The position numbers and the translations under genes were made by a program. From assembly GCF_000729995.1 (NCBI RefSeq), contig NZ_JNFG01000006.1, forward strand, positions 124,001 through 188,000: DNA of 64,000 nucleotides, read 5' to 3'. The notes beneath the pieces are model-generated. The model was not told where the DNA came from. It saw nothing but the letters and a program-made list of their open reading frames with translations, and made no database searches. Origin of the DNA: Caballeronia sordidicola (GTDB lineage: Bacteria; Pseudomonadota; Gammaproteobacteria; Burkholderiales; Burkholderiaceae). How positions within the stretch are numbered: position 1 is the stretch's first letter; the number at the start of each line of letters is the position of its first letter. Positions 18,953 through 28,895 of the stretch are shown piece after piece.

Positions 18953-19855
18953 ATGTGCCAACTTCTCGGAATGAACTGCGCGGAACCAACGGACGTGACT
19001 TTCTCGTTCACCGGTTTCGCGGCGCGTGGCGGCGTTACCGACCATCACGCGGACGGCTGGGGCATTGCGTTCTTCGAAGATAAGGCCTGTCGTCTTTTCA
19101 TCGATCACCAGTCGTCGGCCAGTTCACCACTCGCCGAAATGGTAAAGCGCTATCCGATCAAATCGAAGAACACGATCGCGCATATTCGCAAGGCCACGCA
19201 AGGTCACATCCTGCTCGAGAACTGCCATCCGTTCATGCGCGAGTTGTGGGGACGGCATTGGATTTTCGCGCACAACGGCGACCTGAAAGATTTCAAGCCC
19301 TGTCTGAATGGGCAATATCAGCCGGTCGGCACGACCGACAGCGAGTTGGCGTTCTGCGCGTTGCTGCAAGGTCTGCGGCGCGAATTCCCCGGCTGCCAGC
19401 CGCCGCTGGACGAACTGTTCGCGGCGCTTGAAAAGCTCACGCGCGAGATCACGCAATTCGGCGTATTCAATTTCCTGATGTCGAACGGCCAGGCGCTGTT
19501 TACGCATTGCTCCACGCATCTGTATTACCTCGTGAGGAGCTGGCCGTTCTCCACCGCGCATTTGATCGATGCGGACATGTCGATCGATTTCGCGAAGTAC
19601 ACCACGCCGGAAGATCGCGTTGCGGTGATCGCGACCTCGCCGCTTACCGACGACGAAATCTGGTCGCGTTTCGAACCCGGAGACCTGGCGTTGTTCCAGC
19701 ACGGCGCGTTGCTCAGGACGGTCAACGTTCCGGTGCCGGCGGACGTCGCGGAGAAAGCACGCGAGCCGCTGTGCAAGGTTTGCGTTGAATCGGTGCTGCG
19801 CGTCGAGACCATCGAGACGACGGCAGATGTGGAGACCGAACTCGGGATCGAGTAG
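18953..19855 (+). CDS. Class II glutamine amidotransferase (YafJ-like)
   Basis: A 300-residue Ntn-type glutaminase-domain protein. The N-terminal Cys2 nucleophile (MCQLLGMN) should be exposed after Met removal. The substrate-site motifs follow: DHHADGWGIAFFED, AHIRKATQG, and FAHNGDLKDF with the oxyanion-hole Asn-Gly. It lacks a synthetase domain, like E. coli YafJ, so the acceptor of the ammonia is unknown. It is a single gene divergent from pyrC. Confidence 0.87.
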   Translation: MCQLLGMNCAEPTDVTFSFTGFAARGGVTDHHADGWGIAFFEDKACRLFIDHQSSASSPLAEMVKRYPIKSKNTIAHIRKATQGHILLENCHPFMRELWGRHWIFAHNGDLKDFKPCLNGQYQPVGTTDSELAFCALLQGLRREFPGCQPPLDELFAALEKLTREITQFGVFNFLMSNGQALFTHCSTHLYYLVRSWPFSTAHLIDADMSIDFAKYTTPEDRVAVIATSPLTDDEIWSRFEPGDLALFQHGALLRTVNVPVPADVAEKAREPLCKVCVESVLRVETIETTADVETELGIE

Positions 19856-19947
19856 TTGGAGAATAAGTGCAGAGTAGTTTGAAGTAGTTTCGCGGCTGAA
19901 GAATCACCTGAACTCACGCTTGTTCCACTCTCCAGGGAGCTTATGCA

Positions 19948-20301
19948 ATGTCAGGAAAATTCGTCATCGACCGTGCCCGCAACGGCCAGTTCTATTTCAA
20001 CCTGCGGGTAGCCAACGGCGAACCGATCCTCAAGAGCGAGACGTATGTGACGCGAGCGTCGGCGGAACATGGCATTGCGTCGGTCAAGGCGAATGCGTTG
20101 ATCGACGAACGCTACGAGCGCAAGACTGATAAAAGCGGCGCGACCTATTTCAATCTGAAGGCTGGCAATCACGAGATCATTGGCGTGAGTGAGGCTTATA
20201 GCAGCGCGGCGGCAAGGGATGCCGGGATTGAAACGCTGAAGAAAAATGCGCCCGATGCAGTGACACAGGACAACACGAAAGCCGCATCGACCAGCCACTA
20301 G
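19948..20301 (+). CDS. YegP family protein with two DUF1508 repeats
   Basis: A small protein of 117 residues made of two tandem DUF1508 units, starting at about residue 2 (GKFVIDRARNGQFYFNLR) and residue 55 (ERKTDKSGATYFNLKAGN). Each ends in a helix with a regular Ala pattern. The fold is known from YegP, but no biochemical function is established. It lies 92 bases after the amidotransferase gene and before a bidirectional terminator. Confidence 0.88.
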   Translation: MSGKFVIDRARNGQFYFNLRVANGEPILKSETYVTRASAEHGIASVKANALIDERYERKTDKSGATYFNLKAGNHEIIGVSEAYSSAAARDAGIETLKKNAPDAVTQDNTKAASTSH

Positions 20302-20317
20302 CGCGGGACCACAAAGA

Positions 20318-20358
20318 CAAAAATGGCCGTCCCAGCTCACGCCGGAACGGCCATTTTT
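20318..20358. terminator. Bidirectional terminator yegP-like / gltL
   Basis: A 12-bp stem (aaaaatggccgt 20319-20330 with acggccattttt 20347-20358) carries an A-run on one side and a T-run on the other, serving both converging units. Confidence 0.9.
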
Positions 20359-20405
20359 ACGTCGGAAGCTGCTCGGCGCTAGCCAAAGCAACCCGCGTCA
20401 AACGA

Positions 20406-21131
20406 TCAATGCAGGATCTTCGCCAAAAAGTCCTTCGCGCGATCCGACTTCGGGTTCTCGAAGAACGCGTCCTTCTTGTCGTCTTCCACGATCAAGCCCT
20501 TGTCCATGAAGATCACGCGATGCGCGACCTTCTTCGCAAAGCCCATTTCGTGCGTCACGCACATCATGGTCATGCCTTCCTGAGCGAGCTCAACCATCAC
20601 GTCGAGCACTTCGTTGATCATCTCCGGGTCCAGCGCGGACGTGGGTTCATCGAAGAGCATGGCGATCGGATCCATCGATAACGCCCGCGCAATCGCCACC
20701 CGTTGCTGCTGCCCGCCGGAAAGTTGACCGGGAAATTTGTCAGCGTGAGTGCTCAAGCCCACGCGCTCCAGCAGCTTCAATCCCTTGGCCGTTGCTTCGT
20801 CCTTCGAGCGCCCCAGTACCTTGATCTGCGCCAGCGTCAGGTTCTGCACGATCGTCAGATGCGGAAACAGTTCGAAGTGCTGGAACACCATGCCGACTTT
20901 CGCACGCAGCTTCGACAGGTTGGTTTTCTTGTCGCCAAGCGATTGCCCGTTGATCGTGATCTCGCCCTTCTGGAACGGCTCGAGTCCGTTCACGGTTTTA
21001 ATCAGCGTCGACTTGCCCGATCCCGAAGGACCGCACACCACGACCACTTCGCCCTTTTTGACTTCCGTCGTGCAATCGGTGAGCACTTGAAACGGGCCAT
21101 ACCATTTCGAAACATTCTTGAGTGAGATCAT
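20406..21131 (-). CDS. gltL: Glutamate/aspartate ABC transporter ATP-binding protein
   Basis: ATPase subunit of the GltIJKL amino-acid importer, 241 residues from the ATG at 21131, which overlaps the gltK stop (ATGA). Walker A is [10 protein letters not shown], the signature is [15 protein letters not shown] and Walker B is [14 protein letters not shown]. This is the polar amino-acid uptake class. It is the last gene of the operon before a bidirectional terminator. Confidence 0.93.
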   Translation of the reverse strand: MISLKNVSKWYGPFQVLTDCTTEVKKGEVVVVCGPSGSGKSTLIKTVNGLEPFQKGEITINGQSLGDKKTNLSKLRAKVGMVFQHFELFPHLTIVQNLTLAQIKVLGRSKDEATAKGLKLLERVGLSTHADKFPGQLSGGQQQRVAIARALSMDPIAMLFDEPTSALDPEMINEVLDVMVELAQEGMTMMCVTHEMGFAKKVAHRVIFMDKGLIVEDDKKDAFFENPKSDRAKDFLAKILH

Positions 21132-21808
21132 CGAGCGACCTTTTTCTGAAGACTTTTGACGAGACCGGATGCGACCAGGCACACCACGAAATAACAGGCG
21201 CCGGCGAACAGCACCATTTCGACGGTCGTGCCGTCGCGATCGCCCACATTCGTTGCCGTGCGGAAAAAGTCCGCCAGGCTGATCACATACACCAGCGACG
21301 TATCCTGGAACAACACGATGGCCTGCGTGAGCAGCAGCGGCACCATTGCCCGAAACGCCTGCGGCAGGATGATCAGCTTCATTGCCTGCATGTAGGTCAT
21401 GCCGAGCGCGAACGCCGCGTTCACCTGCCCGCGCGACACCGCCTGAATGCCGGCACGGATGATTTCCGAATAATACGCGGCCTCAAACAGCGAGAACGCG
21501 ACCATGGCGGAGGCCAGACGGATATCGACTTCCGCCGATAACCCCAGCACATTTTGCAGGAATTGCGGCACGATCAAAAAGAACCACAGCAGCACCATCA
21601 CGAGCGGGATCGAACGAAACAGCGTGACGTACCCCTTCGCAAACCATTCGAGCGGCTTGATGCCCGAGAGACGCAGCAACGCGAGCACCGTGCCCCACAG
21701 AATCCCGAACACGAGCGCGAGAAGCGTGATCTTGAAGGTGATGATGGCGCCGGTCCACAGCGTAGGCAACGAGCTCAGCACACTGCTCCAATTGAAATGA
21801 TGCATCAC
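21128..21808 (-). CDS. gltK: Glutamate/aspartate ABC transporter permease
   Basis: Inner-membrane permease of 226 residues with about five hydrophobic segments. It carries the EAA-like loop of the HisMQ family ([24 protein letters not shown] spans it). It begins MMHHFNW, so the ATG at 21808 or 21805 may be used. Its start overlaps the gltJ end and its stop overlaps the gltL start, which points to tight translational coupling. Confidence 0.92.
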   Translation of the reverse strand: MMHHFNWSSVLSSLPTLWTGAIITFKITLLALVFGILWGTVLALLRLSGIKPLEWFAKGYVTLFRSIPLVMVLLWFFLIVPQFLQNVLGLSAEVDIRLASAMVAFSLFEAAYYSEIIRAGIQAVSRGQVNAAFALGMTYMQAMKLIILPQAFRAMVPLLLTQAIVLFQDTSLVYVISLADFFRTATNVGDRDGTTVEMVLFAGACYFVVCLVASGLVKSLQKKVAR

Positions 21809-22545
21809 TTGCCTCCAATGTAGCCGGGCAGCCGGGTCTTGGCTTCGACCACTTTCATCAGCTGCATGACGACCAGATTGATCAGCATGTAGGCAAGCGT
21901 CACGGCAATGAACGACTCATACGACTGCGCGGTGTAATCCACGAGTTGCCGCGCCTGTGCCGACAATTCCAGCAACCCGATGGTCGATGCCACCGCCGAG
22001 TTCTTGAACACGTTCAAAAATTCCGACGTGAGCGGCGGCACGATGATGCGGTACGCGACCGGCATCAAAATGTAGCGATACGTCTGCCATTCGGTGAACC
22101 CCATGGCGAGACCGGCGGCGCGCTGTCCGCGCGGCAAGGCTGCGATGCCCGAGCGTACTTGCTCGCACACGCGTGCTCCGGTGAACAACCCGAGGCAGAT
22201 GATGGATGACGAATAGAACTGCGCGTTCGGGGGCAACTGCTTGAACCAGTTGCCAATGGAAACCGGCAGCAATTCTGGTATCACGAGATACCAGATGAAG
22301 AACTGCACGAGCAGCGGGATATTACGAAAGATGGCGACATACACCGTGCCGATGGTGGCCAGCTTGCGGTTCGGCACGGTGCGAAGAATGCCGAACAACG
22401 AGCCGACCACGAGCGCCACGACCCATGACGCGAGCGACACGGTCACGGTCACCCAGAACCCGGAAATAAGCCAGCCGAGATAGGTTGTCGGCTCGCCGGT
22501 CGAGACAGGGCTTAAGAAAACGCCCCAATTCCAGTGGTAGGACAT
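21805..22545 (-). CDS. gltJ: Glutamate/aspartate ABC transporter permease
   Basis: Second inner-membrane permease of the importer, 246 residues from the ATG at 22545 ([10 protein letters not shown]), which has a ggagg site just upstream. It has several hydrophobic helices and the family loop [20 protein letters not shown]. Upstream in-frame codons up to 22599 give a non-homologous extension. It lies 70 bases after gltI and overlaps gltK by four bases. Confidence 0.92.
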   Translation of the reverse strand: MSYHWNWGVFLSPVSTGEPTTYLGWLISGFWVTVTVSLASWVVALVVGSLFGILRTVPNRKLATIGTVYVAIFRNIPLLVQFFIWYLVIPELLPVSIGNWFKQLPPNAQFYSSSIICLGLFTGARVCEQVRSGIAALPRGQRAAGLAMGFTEWQTYRYILMPVAYRIIVPPLTSEFLNVFKNSAVASTIGLLELSAQARQLVDYTAQSYESFIAVTLAYMLINLVVMQLMKVVEAKTRLPGYIGGK

Positions 22546-22615
22546 GGACTCTCCTCCAAAAGAAAACGGAAGAAGCAGCGCTCCTTCCGTTTCCATCAAT
22601 CAAGCAGAACCGAGA

Positions 22616-23509
22616 TTAGTCGATTGCCTTGTCGTTCGGGTTCTTGAAAAGCGCCTTCATGTCATCGCTTTCCGGGAAGTTCAGATTCAGACCCTTCGGC
22701 GGAATCGGACTTTCAAACCACTTCTTGTAGATCTTGTCGCCTTCGCCCGAGGTTTCGACTCGGGCGATGGCGTCATCGACTACCTTCTTGAACTCCGGAT
22801 CGTTCTTGCGCAGCATGCAGCCATAAGCTTCACGCGATTGCGGCGTACCGACAATCACGAAATCGCCCGGATTGCTCGACTTCGCACGTTCGCCGGCCAG
22901 CAACGCGTCGTCCATCATGAACGCAACGGCGCGTCCCGTCGACAACGTCAAAAACGAATCGCCGTGATCCTTCGCGCTGATGATGTTCATGCCCATGTTC
23001 TTGTCCTGGTTCATCTTGCGAAGCAGGCGCTCGGACGTGGTTCCAGCAGTCGTCACAACGGTCTTGCCCTTCAGGTCGTCGAAGTCCTTGACCCCCGAAT
23101 CCTTCTTGGTCATCAGGCGCGTGCTGATCACGAAGATGGTGTTGGAGAACGCGACTTGTTGCTGACGCTCCAGGTTGTTCGTGGTCGAACCGCACTCGAG
23201 ATCGATCTGGTTACCCGTCACGAGCAACAGGCGGTTTTGCGACGTCACCGACTTCTGTTGAATCTTCAGGTTCGGCATGTTGAGCTTTGCTTTGACGGCG
23301 TCGACCACCTTCAAAGCAAACTCATACGAATAGCCGATGACCTGTTGCTTGTCGTCGTAATAAGAGAACGGAATCGACGACTCGCGGAAACCCAGGTAGA
23401 TGTTCCCTGAATCCTTGATTTTCTTGAGCGTATCGTTGTTTTGCGCTTGCGCGCCCGATGCGAAAAGACCCAGCGCGGCAAGCAGCAGCGCAGCTTTTTT
23501 GATCTTCAT
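22616..23509 (-). CDS. gltI: Glutamate/aspartate periplasmic binding protein
   Basis: Solute-binding protein of the GltIJKL importer, 297 residues. A typical Sec signal peptide covers residues 1-22 (MKIKKAALLLAALGLFASGA..., cleavage after AQA). The bacterial solute-binding family 3 fold follows (IKDSGNIYLGFRESSIPFSY and GKTVVTTAGTTSERLL). It is first in the operon, with aaggag 10 bases before the ATG. The gdhA gene upstream on the same strand suggests joint use of imported glutamate. Confidence 0.94.
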   Translation of the reverse strand: MKIKKAALLLAALGLFASGAQAQNNDTLKKIKDSGNIYLGFRESSIPFSYYDDKQQVIGYSYEFALKVVDAVKAKLNMPNLKIQQKSVTSQNRLLLVTGNQIDLECGSTTNNLERQQQVAFSNTIFVISTRLMTKKDSGVKDFDDLKGKTVVTTAGTTSERLLRKMNQDKNMGMNIISAKDHGDSFLTLSTGRAVAFMMDDALLAGERAKSSNPGDFVIVGTPQSREAYGCMLRKNDPEFKKVVDDAIARVETSGEGDKIYKKWFESPIPPKGLNLNFPESDDMKALFKNPNDKAID

Positions 23510-23686
23510 AATTTGTGATCTCCTTGGCGAAAACGGCGCAATTTTAGCAGGGTAATAAAATTGAAAGAATGAATGTTGTCCACAGTTGTTATTTTTGAGA
23601 CACCCGCTCTAATGGATGGCTGCGCGGTGCTGAAGCGCTTTCGATTGACCGTGGTTCTGCCCTAATTTTCTTGTCTTTTATACGCG

Positions 23687-23725
23687 AAAAGCCCGTCGAT
23701 GTCCCGAAGGACGCCGGCGGGCGTT
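23687..23725 (-). terminator. Terminator after gdhA
   Basis: The outer stem pairs gcccgtcg (23691-23698) with cggcgggc (23715-23722) and encloses a small inner hairpin (gtcc/ggac). On the minus strand a short T-run follows. It separates gdhA from gltI. Confidence 0.65.
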
Positions 23726-23792
23726 TTGATGCTTTTTGCGTTAGCGCCGCTTCATGCAGACATGCGCACGCAAACGTTTTTGAACCGTGAAA

Positions 23793-25115
23793 TCACGGAT
23801 ACAGGCCACGCATTTCGCGTGCTTGCAGGATTCGAGTACACGCGACAATAAACGCCGCCGTGCGCACGGACACTGAATGCTCGCTCGCCACTTGCCACAC
23901 GGCCGCGAACGCTTCGCGCATCACGCGTTCGAGTCGCTGGTTGATTTCGTCTTCAGTCCAGAAGAAGCTCGAGAAGTCCTGCACCCATTCGAAGTACGAC
24001 ACGGTCACGCCGCCTGCATTGGCGACGACGTCGGGAATCACGAGAATGCCCTTGTCGTGGAGAATGTCGTCGGCCGCCGTTGTAGTCGGACCGTTGGCGC
24101 CTTCCACCACGATCTTCGTCTTGATCTTCGGCGCGTTTTCTTCCGTGATCTGGCCTTCGAGTGCGGCCGGAATCAGGATATCGCTTTCAATGGTCCAGAA
24201 CTCGTCCTTGGATATGGGGTCCGCGCCTTCGAAACCACCCACGCCACCATGCTTCGCCACGTGTTCGAGCAACGCGACTGCATCGATACCCGACGATTTG
24301 TACAGCGAACCGGTGTGATCCTGCACCGCCACCACTCTTGCGCCAGCTTCCTGGAACAGCCGCGCCGCGATCCCGCCGACGTTACCAAAACCCTGCACGG
24401 CGATGCGTGCGCCTTCAATGTCGAAACCAATCCGGCGTGCCGCTTCCGAGCCCACGACAAACACGCCGCGGCCCGTTGCTTCCTTGCGTCCGAGCGAACC
24501 GCCGAGGGAGATCGGCTTGCCGGTGACCACGCCCGTTGCCGTCTGCCCCTGGTTCATGGAGTACGTGTCCATCATCCACGCCATGATCTGCTCGTTCGTG
24601 TTGACGTCGGGCGCGGGGATGTCCTGGTTCGGTCCAATGATGATGCCGATTTCACTCGTATAACGACGTGTCAGACGCTCGAGTTCGCCACGCGACAGCG
24701 TACGCGGATCGACACGGATACCGCCCTTCGCACCGCCGTACGGCACGTTCACGGCCGCGTTCTTCACCGACATCCACGCCGACAGCGCCATTACTTCGGA
24801 AAGCGTGACGTCCTGGTGATACCGCACGCCGCCCTTGCCCGGACCACGCGACATGTTGTGCTGGACCCGATAGCCTTCGAAGTGCGTGACCGTGCCGTTA
24901 TCGAGTTCGATAGGGCAATCGACGATCAGGATGCGCTTCGGGCGCTTGAGGGTTTCAACCCAGCGCGACAGCGAGCCGAGATACGGCGCGACGCGATCGA
25001 CCTGCTGGAGATAGTTGCCCCAAGGGCCGAGATGGGTGGAATCGAGATAGGAAGGAATGGTGTGCTGAACAGTGGGAACAGCAGAAGCGGTGCGGTCTTG
25101 TTGCGGCGATGACAT
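23793..25115 (-). CDS. gdhA: Glu/Leu/Phe/Val dehydrogenase (glutamate dehydrogenase)
   Basis: Cytosolic enzyme interconverting glutamate and 2-oxoglutarate plus ammonia, 440 residues from the ATG at 25115 ([10 protein letters not shown]). The dimerisation/catalytic segment [13 protein letters not shown] and the catalytic Lys region [16 protein letters not shown] are present. The Rossmann motif is [12 protein letters not shown]. Length and sequence fit the NAD-type hexameric enzymes used catabolically. The order LysR regulator, gdhA, gltIJKL on one strand suggests a glutamate uptake and breakdown module. Confidence 0.93.
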   Translation of the reverse strand: MSSPQQDRTASAVPTVQHTIPSYLDSTHLGPWGNYLQQVDRVAPYLGSLSRWVETLKRPKRILIVDCPIELDNGTVTHFEGYRVQHNMSRGPGKGGVRYHQDVTLSEVMALSAWMSVKNAAVNVPYGGAKGGIRVDPRTLSRGELERLTRRYTSEIGIIIGPNQDIPAPDVNTNEQIMAWMMDTYSMNQGQTATGVVTGKPISLGGSLGRKEATGRGVFVVGSEAARRIGFDIEGARIAVQGFGNVGGIAARLFQEAGARVVAVQDHTGSLYKSSGIDAVALLEHVAKHGGVGGFEGADPISKDEFWTIESDILIPAALEGQITEENAPKIKTKIVVEGANGPTTTAADDILHDKGILVIPDVVANAGGVTVSYFEWVQDFSSFFWTEDEINQRLERVMREAFAAVWQVASEHSVSVRTAAFIVACTRILQAREMRGLYP

Positions 25116-25224
25116 CGAAACCCCAGCGTTGTGTGGAATGGGATCATTGTCGAAAATTCGGATATTGAAATCCAATGCCGTTTCATCATTGCGTTATGTT
25201 TTTCTTGCATAACGTCTGAGCCAC

Positions 25225-26193
25225 TCATGTGGCGTGGGTTTCCACGGGCCTCGATACCTCTTCGCCCACTGCTTCCCAAAGATTACGCATCAGGGCCTGC
25301 CGCGGATCGTCACCTTTCATTGCCATTTTGTCGCGATACAAACGAATTTCCATCGTGAGCGTGAACTGACCCGCCGGCGTGCCACGGGTTCCCCGATCGA
25401 GCCGGATCAAGCGGCCTTCCTCGACCTCGTTGGCCACTGCGCTGTGCGGCAGGAAAGCCACGCCATGACCGGCCAGCGCCATCGCCTTGAGTCCTTCGGC
25501 CATGTCGGTTTCATAGACCTTGTCGAGATAAAGACGCGTTGGCGATGTCGCGATGATCACCTCCGTCATGCGGCCGAGATAAGCGTTAGGCGTGTACGAG
25601 AGATACGGCGCGGGGGCATCGGCGGTAGCGGGCAACGTGTAGCGCGCGCGGCCGCCCTTGTTCACCGATGAAAACGGGCTGATGGGTTCGGTGCCGAGCG
25701 TCAACATGTCGTAGCGGGCGGGATCGAGCGCCATCGGATGGCTCGGATGGTGATAACCCATCACCAGGTCGCATCCGCCTTCCACCAGCGACAACACCGC
25801 GTCGTGCACGTTCAGCGCGCGCAAACGCGTATTGATGCGCCCAAGCCGCGCTTCTATATGGTGTAGCCAGCGCGGGAAATAGGTCAGCGAGAGCGTGTGC
25901 GGAACCGCGAAGTCTATGGTCGCGTTAGGCACGCCAGTCTGCCCGCGCAATAGCGTGCGCGCTTCGTGGAACTGCGAAAGCATCGCGAGCGCCTGCTCGT
26001 AGAAGACCTGACCGGCTTGCGTGAGGCGGGTCGGGTAGACGGAGCGATCGATGAGATCCGTACCCAGCCACGCTTCGAGCGCCTGGATCCGCCGCGAAAA
26101 AGCCGGCTGCGTAATATGCCTCAGTTCAGCCGACCGGCTGAAACTGCGCGTCTCCGCGAGCGAGACGAAATCTTCGAGCCATTTCAGTTCCAT
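25225..26193 (-). CDS. LysR family transcriptional regulator
   Basis: A 322-residue LysR-type regulator. The N-terminal winged helix-turn-helix spans about residues 1-60 (WLEDFVSLAETRSFSRSAEL, then RHITQPAFSRRIQALEAWLG). The rest is the effector-binding domain. It sits 109 bases ahead of gdhA on the same strand, so gdhA or the glutamate transporter is the likely target. Its effector is unknown. Confidence 0.9.
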   Translation of the reverse strand: MELKWLEDFVSLAETRSFSRSAELRHITQPAFSRRIQALEAWLGTDLIDRSVYPTRLTQAGQVFYEQALAMLSQFHEARTLLRGQTGVPNATIDFAVPHTLSLTYFPRWLHHIEARLGRINTRLRALNVHDAVLSLVEGGCDLVMGYHHPSHPMALDPARYDMLTLGTEPISPFSSVNKGGRARYTLPATADAPAPYLSYTPNAYLGRMTEVIIATSPTRLYLDKVYETDMAEGLKAMALAGHGVAFLPHSAVANEVEEGRLIRLDRGTRGTPAGQFTLTMEIRLYRDKMAMKGDDPRQALMRNLWEAVGEEVSRPVETHAT

Positions 26194-26576
26194 GCGGCTC
26201 CTTCAGCCTGGTTGGGATGCTCCCTGAACGTGTCCGTATTTTACCGTTCCGATCGCGAGGGCTTCATGTGGACCGCGTTGATTAACAGCGCGAGCCGCCG
26301 CGCACCATTCTCACGCGACTCGCACACGCGCGGTGCTGCGTTGCAGCGATAGCAGTGCGTAGGGTGTCGGGTTCGATCGCGCTTGAGTTGGCCAACCGTC
26401 AGCGCCTGCCCCGCTTCATCCGGCGCAAAGCCGCATTGATATTCGGTCTGCGGCCGCGGGCCAAAAAGATGGATTTCGTTGGCATGATACTTGCAATTTG
26501 CTGTCGGCCGAGCGCCGACCCGGGTTGAGACCCGCTCATCGATGCCTCGCCACAGCCGCCCCACGCCGAGGATTCG
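26194..26576. other. Divergent intergenic region LysR-narK
   Basis: About 380 bases with no convincing gene. It contains the sigma-54 promoter of narK at 26480-26495. Further upstream lie a GCACC half-site (26302-26306) and a GGTGC half-site (26332-26336), which could belong to an NtrC-type enhancer, though their spacing is too wide for one standard site. Confidence 0.5.
26480..26495 (+). promoter_or_regulatory. Sigma-54 promoter of the nitrate transporter
   Basis: The sequence tggcatgatacttgca has the invariant GG and GC of the -24/-12 elements exactly ten bases apart, and is close to the RpoN consensus TGGCAC-N5-TTGCA. It lies about 80 bases before the narK start, leaving a leader of about 70 bases. 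Confidence 0.85.
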
Positions 26577-27968
26577 ATGAAAAACCCGCTCACCTCTTTA
26601 AAGAGCGGCAACTGGCGCTCGCTGGTTGCCTGCTTCCTGTATTTCGATACCGGTTTTACTGTCTGGGTACTGTACGGGCCGCTTGCGCCGTTCATCAGCA
26701 AAGACATCACGATGACCGCTGCACAACAGGGCTTTCTCGTCGCGGTGCCGGTTCTGGCAGCCGCGATCCTGCGCGTGACACTGGGTAACCTGTACCAATC
26801 CACCGATGGCCGCCGCGTTGCGTTAATGGGCGTCGTGCTCTCGTCCGTCCCGACCATTGTGTTGCCGCTGTTGTCCGGCACGCCGTCGTATTCACTGCTG
26901 CTTGTCCTTGGCGTGTTCCTCGGCATGGGCGGCGCAAGCTTCGCCGTCGCTTTGCCGATGGCCGGCAGCAACTATCCTCCGAAGGTGCAGGGGCTTGTAC
27001 TCGGACTCGCTGCGGCGGGCAACATCGGCGCGGTGCTGGACGGCTTCCTGTTCCCCCATCTCGCCGATGCTTTCGGCTGGAAACTCGCCACCGCGGCTGC
27101 ATTGCCCTTGCTCGCGATCACAGCGATTGCGCTGTTCATGTGGGCATCCGATGGCGGTCAGAAGAGCGGCAGCACGTCGCGCGCAATGGCGAGTTTCGCG
27201 ATCACGCTTGTCGGGCTGATCGTGATGGTGCTCGCCGTGCATGGCGGTGTGTTCGGGGGCGGACGTACGGGTGTCTTGCTGCTGCCGGTGCTCGGCGCGC
27301 TGCTCGCGATTGCCGTGCTGCCGAAACACTATCGTGCGGTGCTCGCTGAACGCGATACGTGGGTCGTGATGCTGATCTACAGCATCACGTTTGGCGGGTT
27401 TGTCGGGATGTCGTCGTATGTGACGCTACTGCTGACCAATCTCTATCAGATGCCGAAAATCGAAGCCGGCCTCTTCATGGCGATGCTTGCGTTCCTCGGC
27501 GCGATCGTGCGGCCCTTCGGCGGTTATCTCGCCGATCGCGTGACGGGCGTACGCGCGTTGCTCGTGCTGCTGGCGGTGATTGCTATTGCCGACTTCGCCT
27601 TTGCTATCTGGATGCCGCCGGTGGCGGGGGGTATTGCGCTGCTGGTCTGCCTGTATCTGTGCTTCGGGCTGGGCAACGGTTCGACATTCCAGCTCGTACC
27701 GCAGCGGTGGAAAGGCAAGACGGGGCTGCTGTCGGGGATCGTCGGTGCGGCGGGCGGGGTTGGCGGGTTCTATCTGCCGGTAATCATGGGGATAGCTAAG
27801 GAAAGTACCGGCAGCTATCAGATGGGTTTTGCGACGTTTGGCGTATTGGCCGTATTTGCCTTTGGCTTCCTGCTGGCACTGCGCACGCAATGGCTGAGCT
27901 GGGCCGCGCCGGGAGTGGTTTCGATTGGGCATGGCAGCGCAACGGCGATGGTTCACGCGACGGAGTGA
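26577..27968 (+). CDS. narK: MFS nitrate/nitrite transporter (NarK/NasA type)
   Basis: Inner-membrane major facilitator protein of 463 residues with about twelve hydrophobic segments. Nitrate-porter hallmarks include GMGGASFAVALPMAGSNYPP and the C-terminal Gly-rich signature GLLSGIVGAAGGVGGFYLP. It should import nitrate or exchange it for nitrite. No nitrate reductase gene is adjacent. The sigma-54 promoter suggests nitrogen-limitation control, hence an assimilatory role, but this is inference. It is followed by a strong terminator. Confidence 0.9.
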   Translation: MKNPLTSLKSGNWRSLVACFLYFDTGFTVWVLYGPLAPFISKDITMTAAQQGFLVAVPVLAAAILRVTLGNLYQSTDGRRVALMGVVLSSVPTIVLPLLSGTPSYSLLLVLGVFLGMGGASFAVALPMAGSNYPPKVQGLVLGLAAAGNIGAVLDGFLFPHLADAFGWKLATAAALPLLAITAIALFMWASDGGQKSGSTSRAMASFAITLVGLIVMVLAVHGGVFGGGRTGVLLLPVLGALLAIAVLPKHYRAVLAERDTWVVMLIYSITFGGFVGMSSYVTLLLTNLYQMPKIEAGLFMAMLAFLGAIVRPFGGYLADRVTGVRALLVLLAVIAIADFAFAIWMPPVAGGIALLVCLYLCFGLGNGSTFQLVPQRWKGKTGLLSGIVGAAGGVGGFYLPVIMGIAKESTGSYQMGFATFGVLAVFAFGFLLALRTQWLSWAAPGVVSIGHGSATAMVHATE

Positions 27969-27989
27969 GGTCGCGGGGCTTAAGACAAG

Positions 27990-28023
27990 AAGCGTCGATG
28001 CCCCAAGGTATCGACGCTTTTTT
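27990..28023 (+). terminator. Terminator after narK
   Basis: A 12-bp stem with one wobble pair (agcgtcgat 27991-27999 with atcgacgct 28010-28018 as its outer part) has loop ccaa and six T. Confidence 0.92.
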
Positions 28024-28049
28024 GTTTGGACCATCGCGCGTGGCTCGCT

Positions 28050-28073
28050 TGTCACAAAATGTCACTGGAGTGA
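28050..28073. promoter_or_regulatory. Operator-like repeats upstream of the PIN module
   Basis: Two copies of tgtcac (28050-28055 and 28060-28065) lie exactly ten bases apart. The second overlaps a dyad tcact-gg-agtga (28062-28073). The site is 85 bases before the two-gene PIN module and just after the narK terminator, where an autoregulated promoter would be expected. No clean -10 box was found. Confidence 0.35.
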
Positions 28074-28157
28074 TTCCAAGACGCTCCTGCTGATAGTCTT
28101 CATTTTGGTCCGCCGCTTTCCGGCGAACCCTTGCAAGACCCACAGCCGGAGCATGAG

Positions 28158-28895
28158 ATGGAAGCGCGGCAAAAGCTGAACTTCAAGATTGACAATTACA
28201 CGCCCGAGACGCTGCCCATGGCGCGGCTCGTGCAATACCTTGCGCAGCTCGTAAGCCTGTACGGCAGTGACGACCTCGTTCATTTCGACAAGTTGATCCG
28301 GGGAAGTGCGATCGTGCAGGTCTCGGTGGACGCGATCGCCGTACCAGCCGTGCTGCATCGTCTCGTGAATGTGACATCAACACAGCCGGATCCGGAGGCG
28401 GAGAAAGCGTATCGTGCGATCGACAAACTGCTTCGCGCCGATAACGCTGTCGGCTCGATCACTCGGGGCAAAGACACGAACATTCTCGAATTCCCGGGTA
28501 GGACGCAGCCCGCTACAGACACCATCACGATCCATCAACCAACGACCATAGATGGCGTCCTGATCAAGATCGGCGGCCGCGATGAAACCATCCCCGTCAC
28601 GCTTCGAAGCGTGGAAGGCAAGATCATCAACGGTGAAATCCGGGGCGTCGCGCAAGCGAAGGAACTGTCGCGCCATTACATGAATGGCGTGCTGCGTGTA
28701 GCGGGCAACGGCAAGTGGAGCCGAACGGGCAACGGCGAATGGCTGCTCGAGGCGCTCTCTATTCAGTCTTACGAAGTTATCGACAGCGCTCCGCTCGATC
28801 AGGTCTTGTTCGAGTTGCGAAGCGTCGAGCAAAACGGCTGGGGTGAGCTGGAGAATCCCATTGAAGCGTGGAAGCGCCTGAGAGGGCGTGAATGA
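28158..28895 (+). CDS. Uncharacterised protein, upstream partner of PIN nuclease
   Basis: A 245-residue protein I do not recognise. The ATG at 28158 has a ggag site six bases upstream and is preferred over a TTG at 28131. The N-terminal half is mixed (KIDNYTPETLPMARLVQYLA, then GSAIVQVSVDAIAVPAVLHRL). The region of about residues 100-200 looks beta-rich (DGVLIKIGGRDETIPVTLRS, EGKIINGEIRGVAQ). No signal peptide, membrane segment or helix-turn-helix is evident. Its stop overlaps the PIN gene start (ATGA), so they are translationally coupled. It may act as antitoxin, substrate adaptor or sensor for the nuclease, but it is about three times the length of a VapB antitoxin. Confidence 0.7.
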   Translation: MEARQKLNFKIDNYTPETLPMARLVQYLAQLVSLYGSDDLVHFDKLIRGSAIVQVSVDAIAVPAVLHRLVNVTSTQPDPEAEKAYRAIDKLLRADNAVGSITRGKDTNILEFPGRTQPATDTITIHQPTTIDGVLIKIGGRDETIPVTLRSVEGKIINGEIRGVAQAKELSRHYMNGVLRVAGNGKWSRTGNGEWLLEALSIQSYEVIDSAPLDQVLFELRSVEQNGWGELENPIEAWKRLRGRE

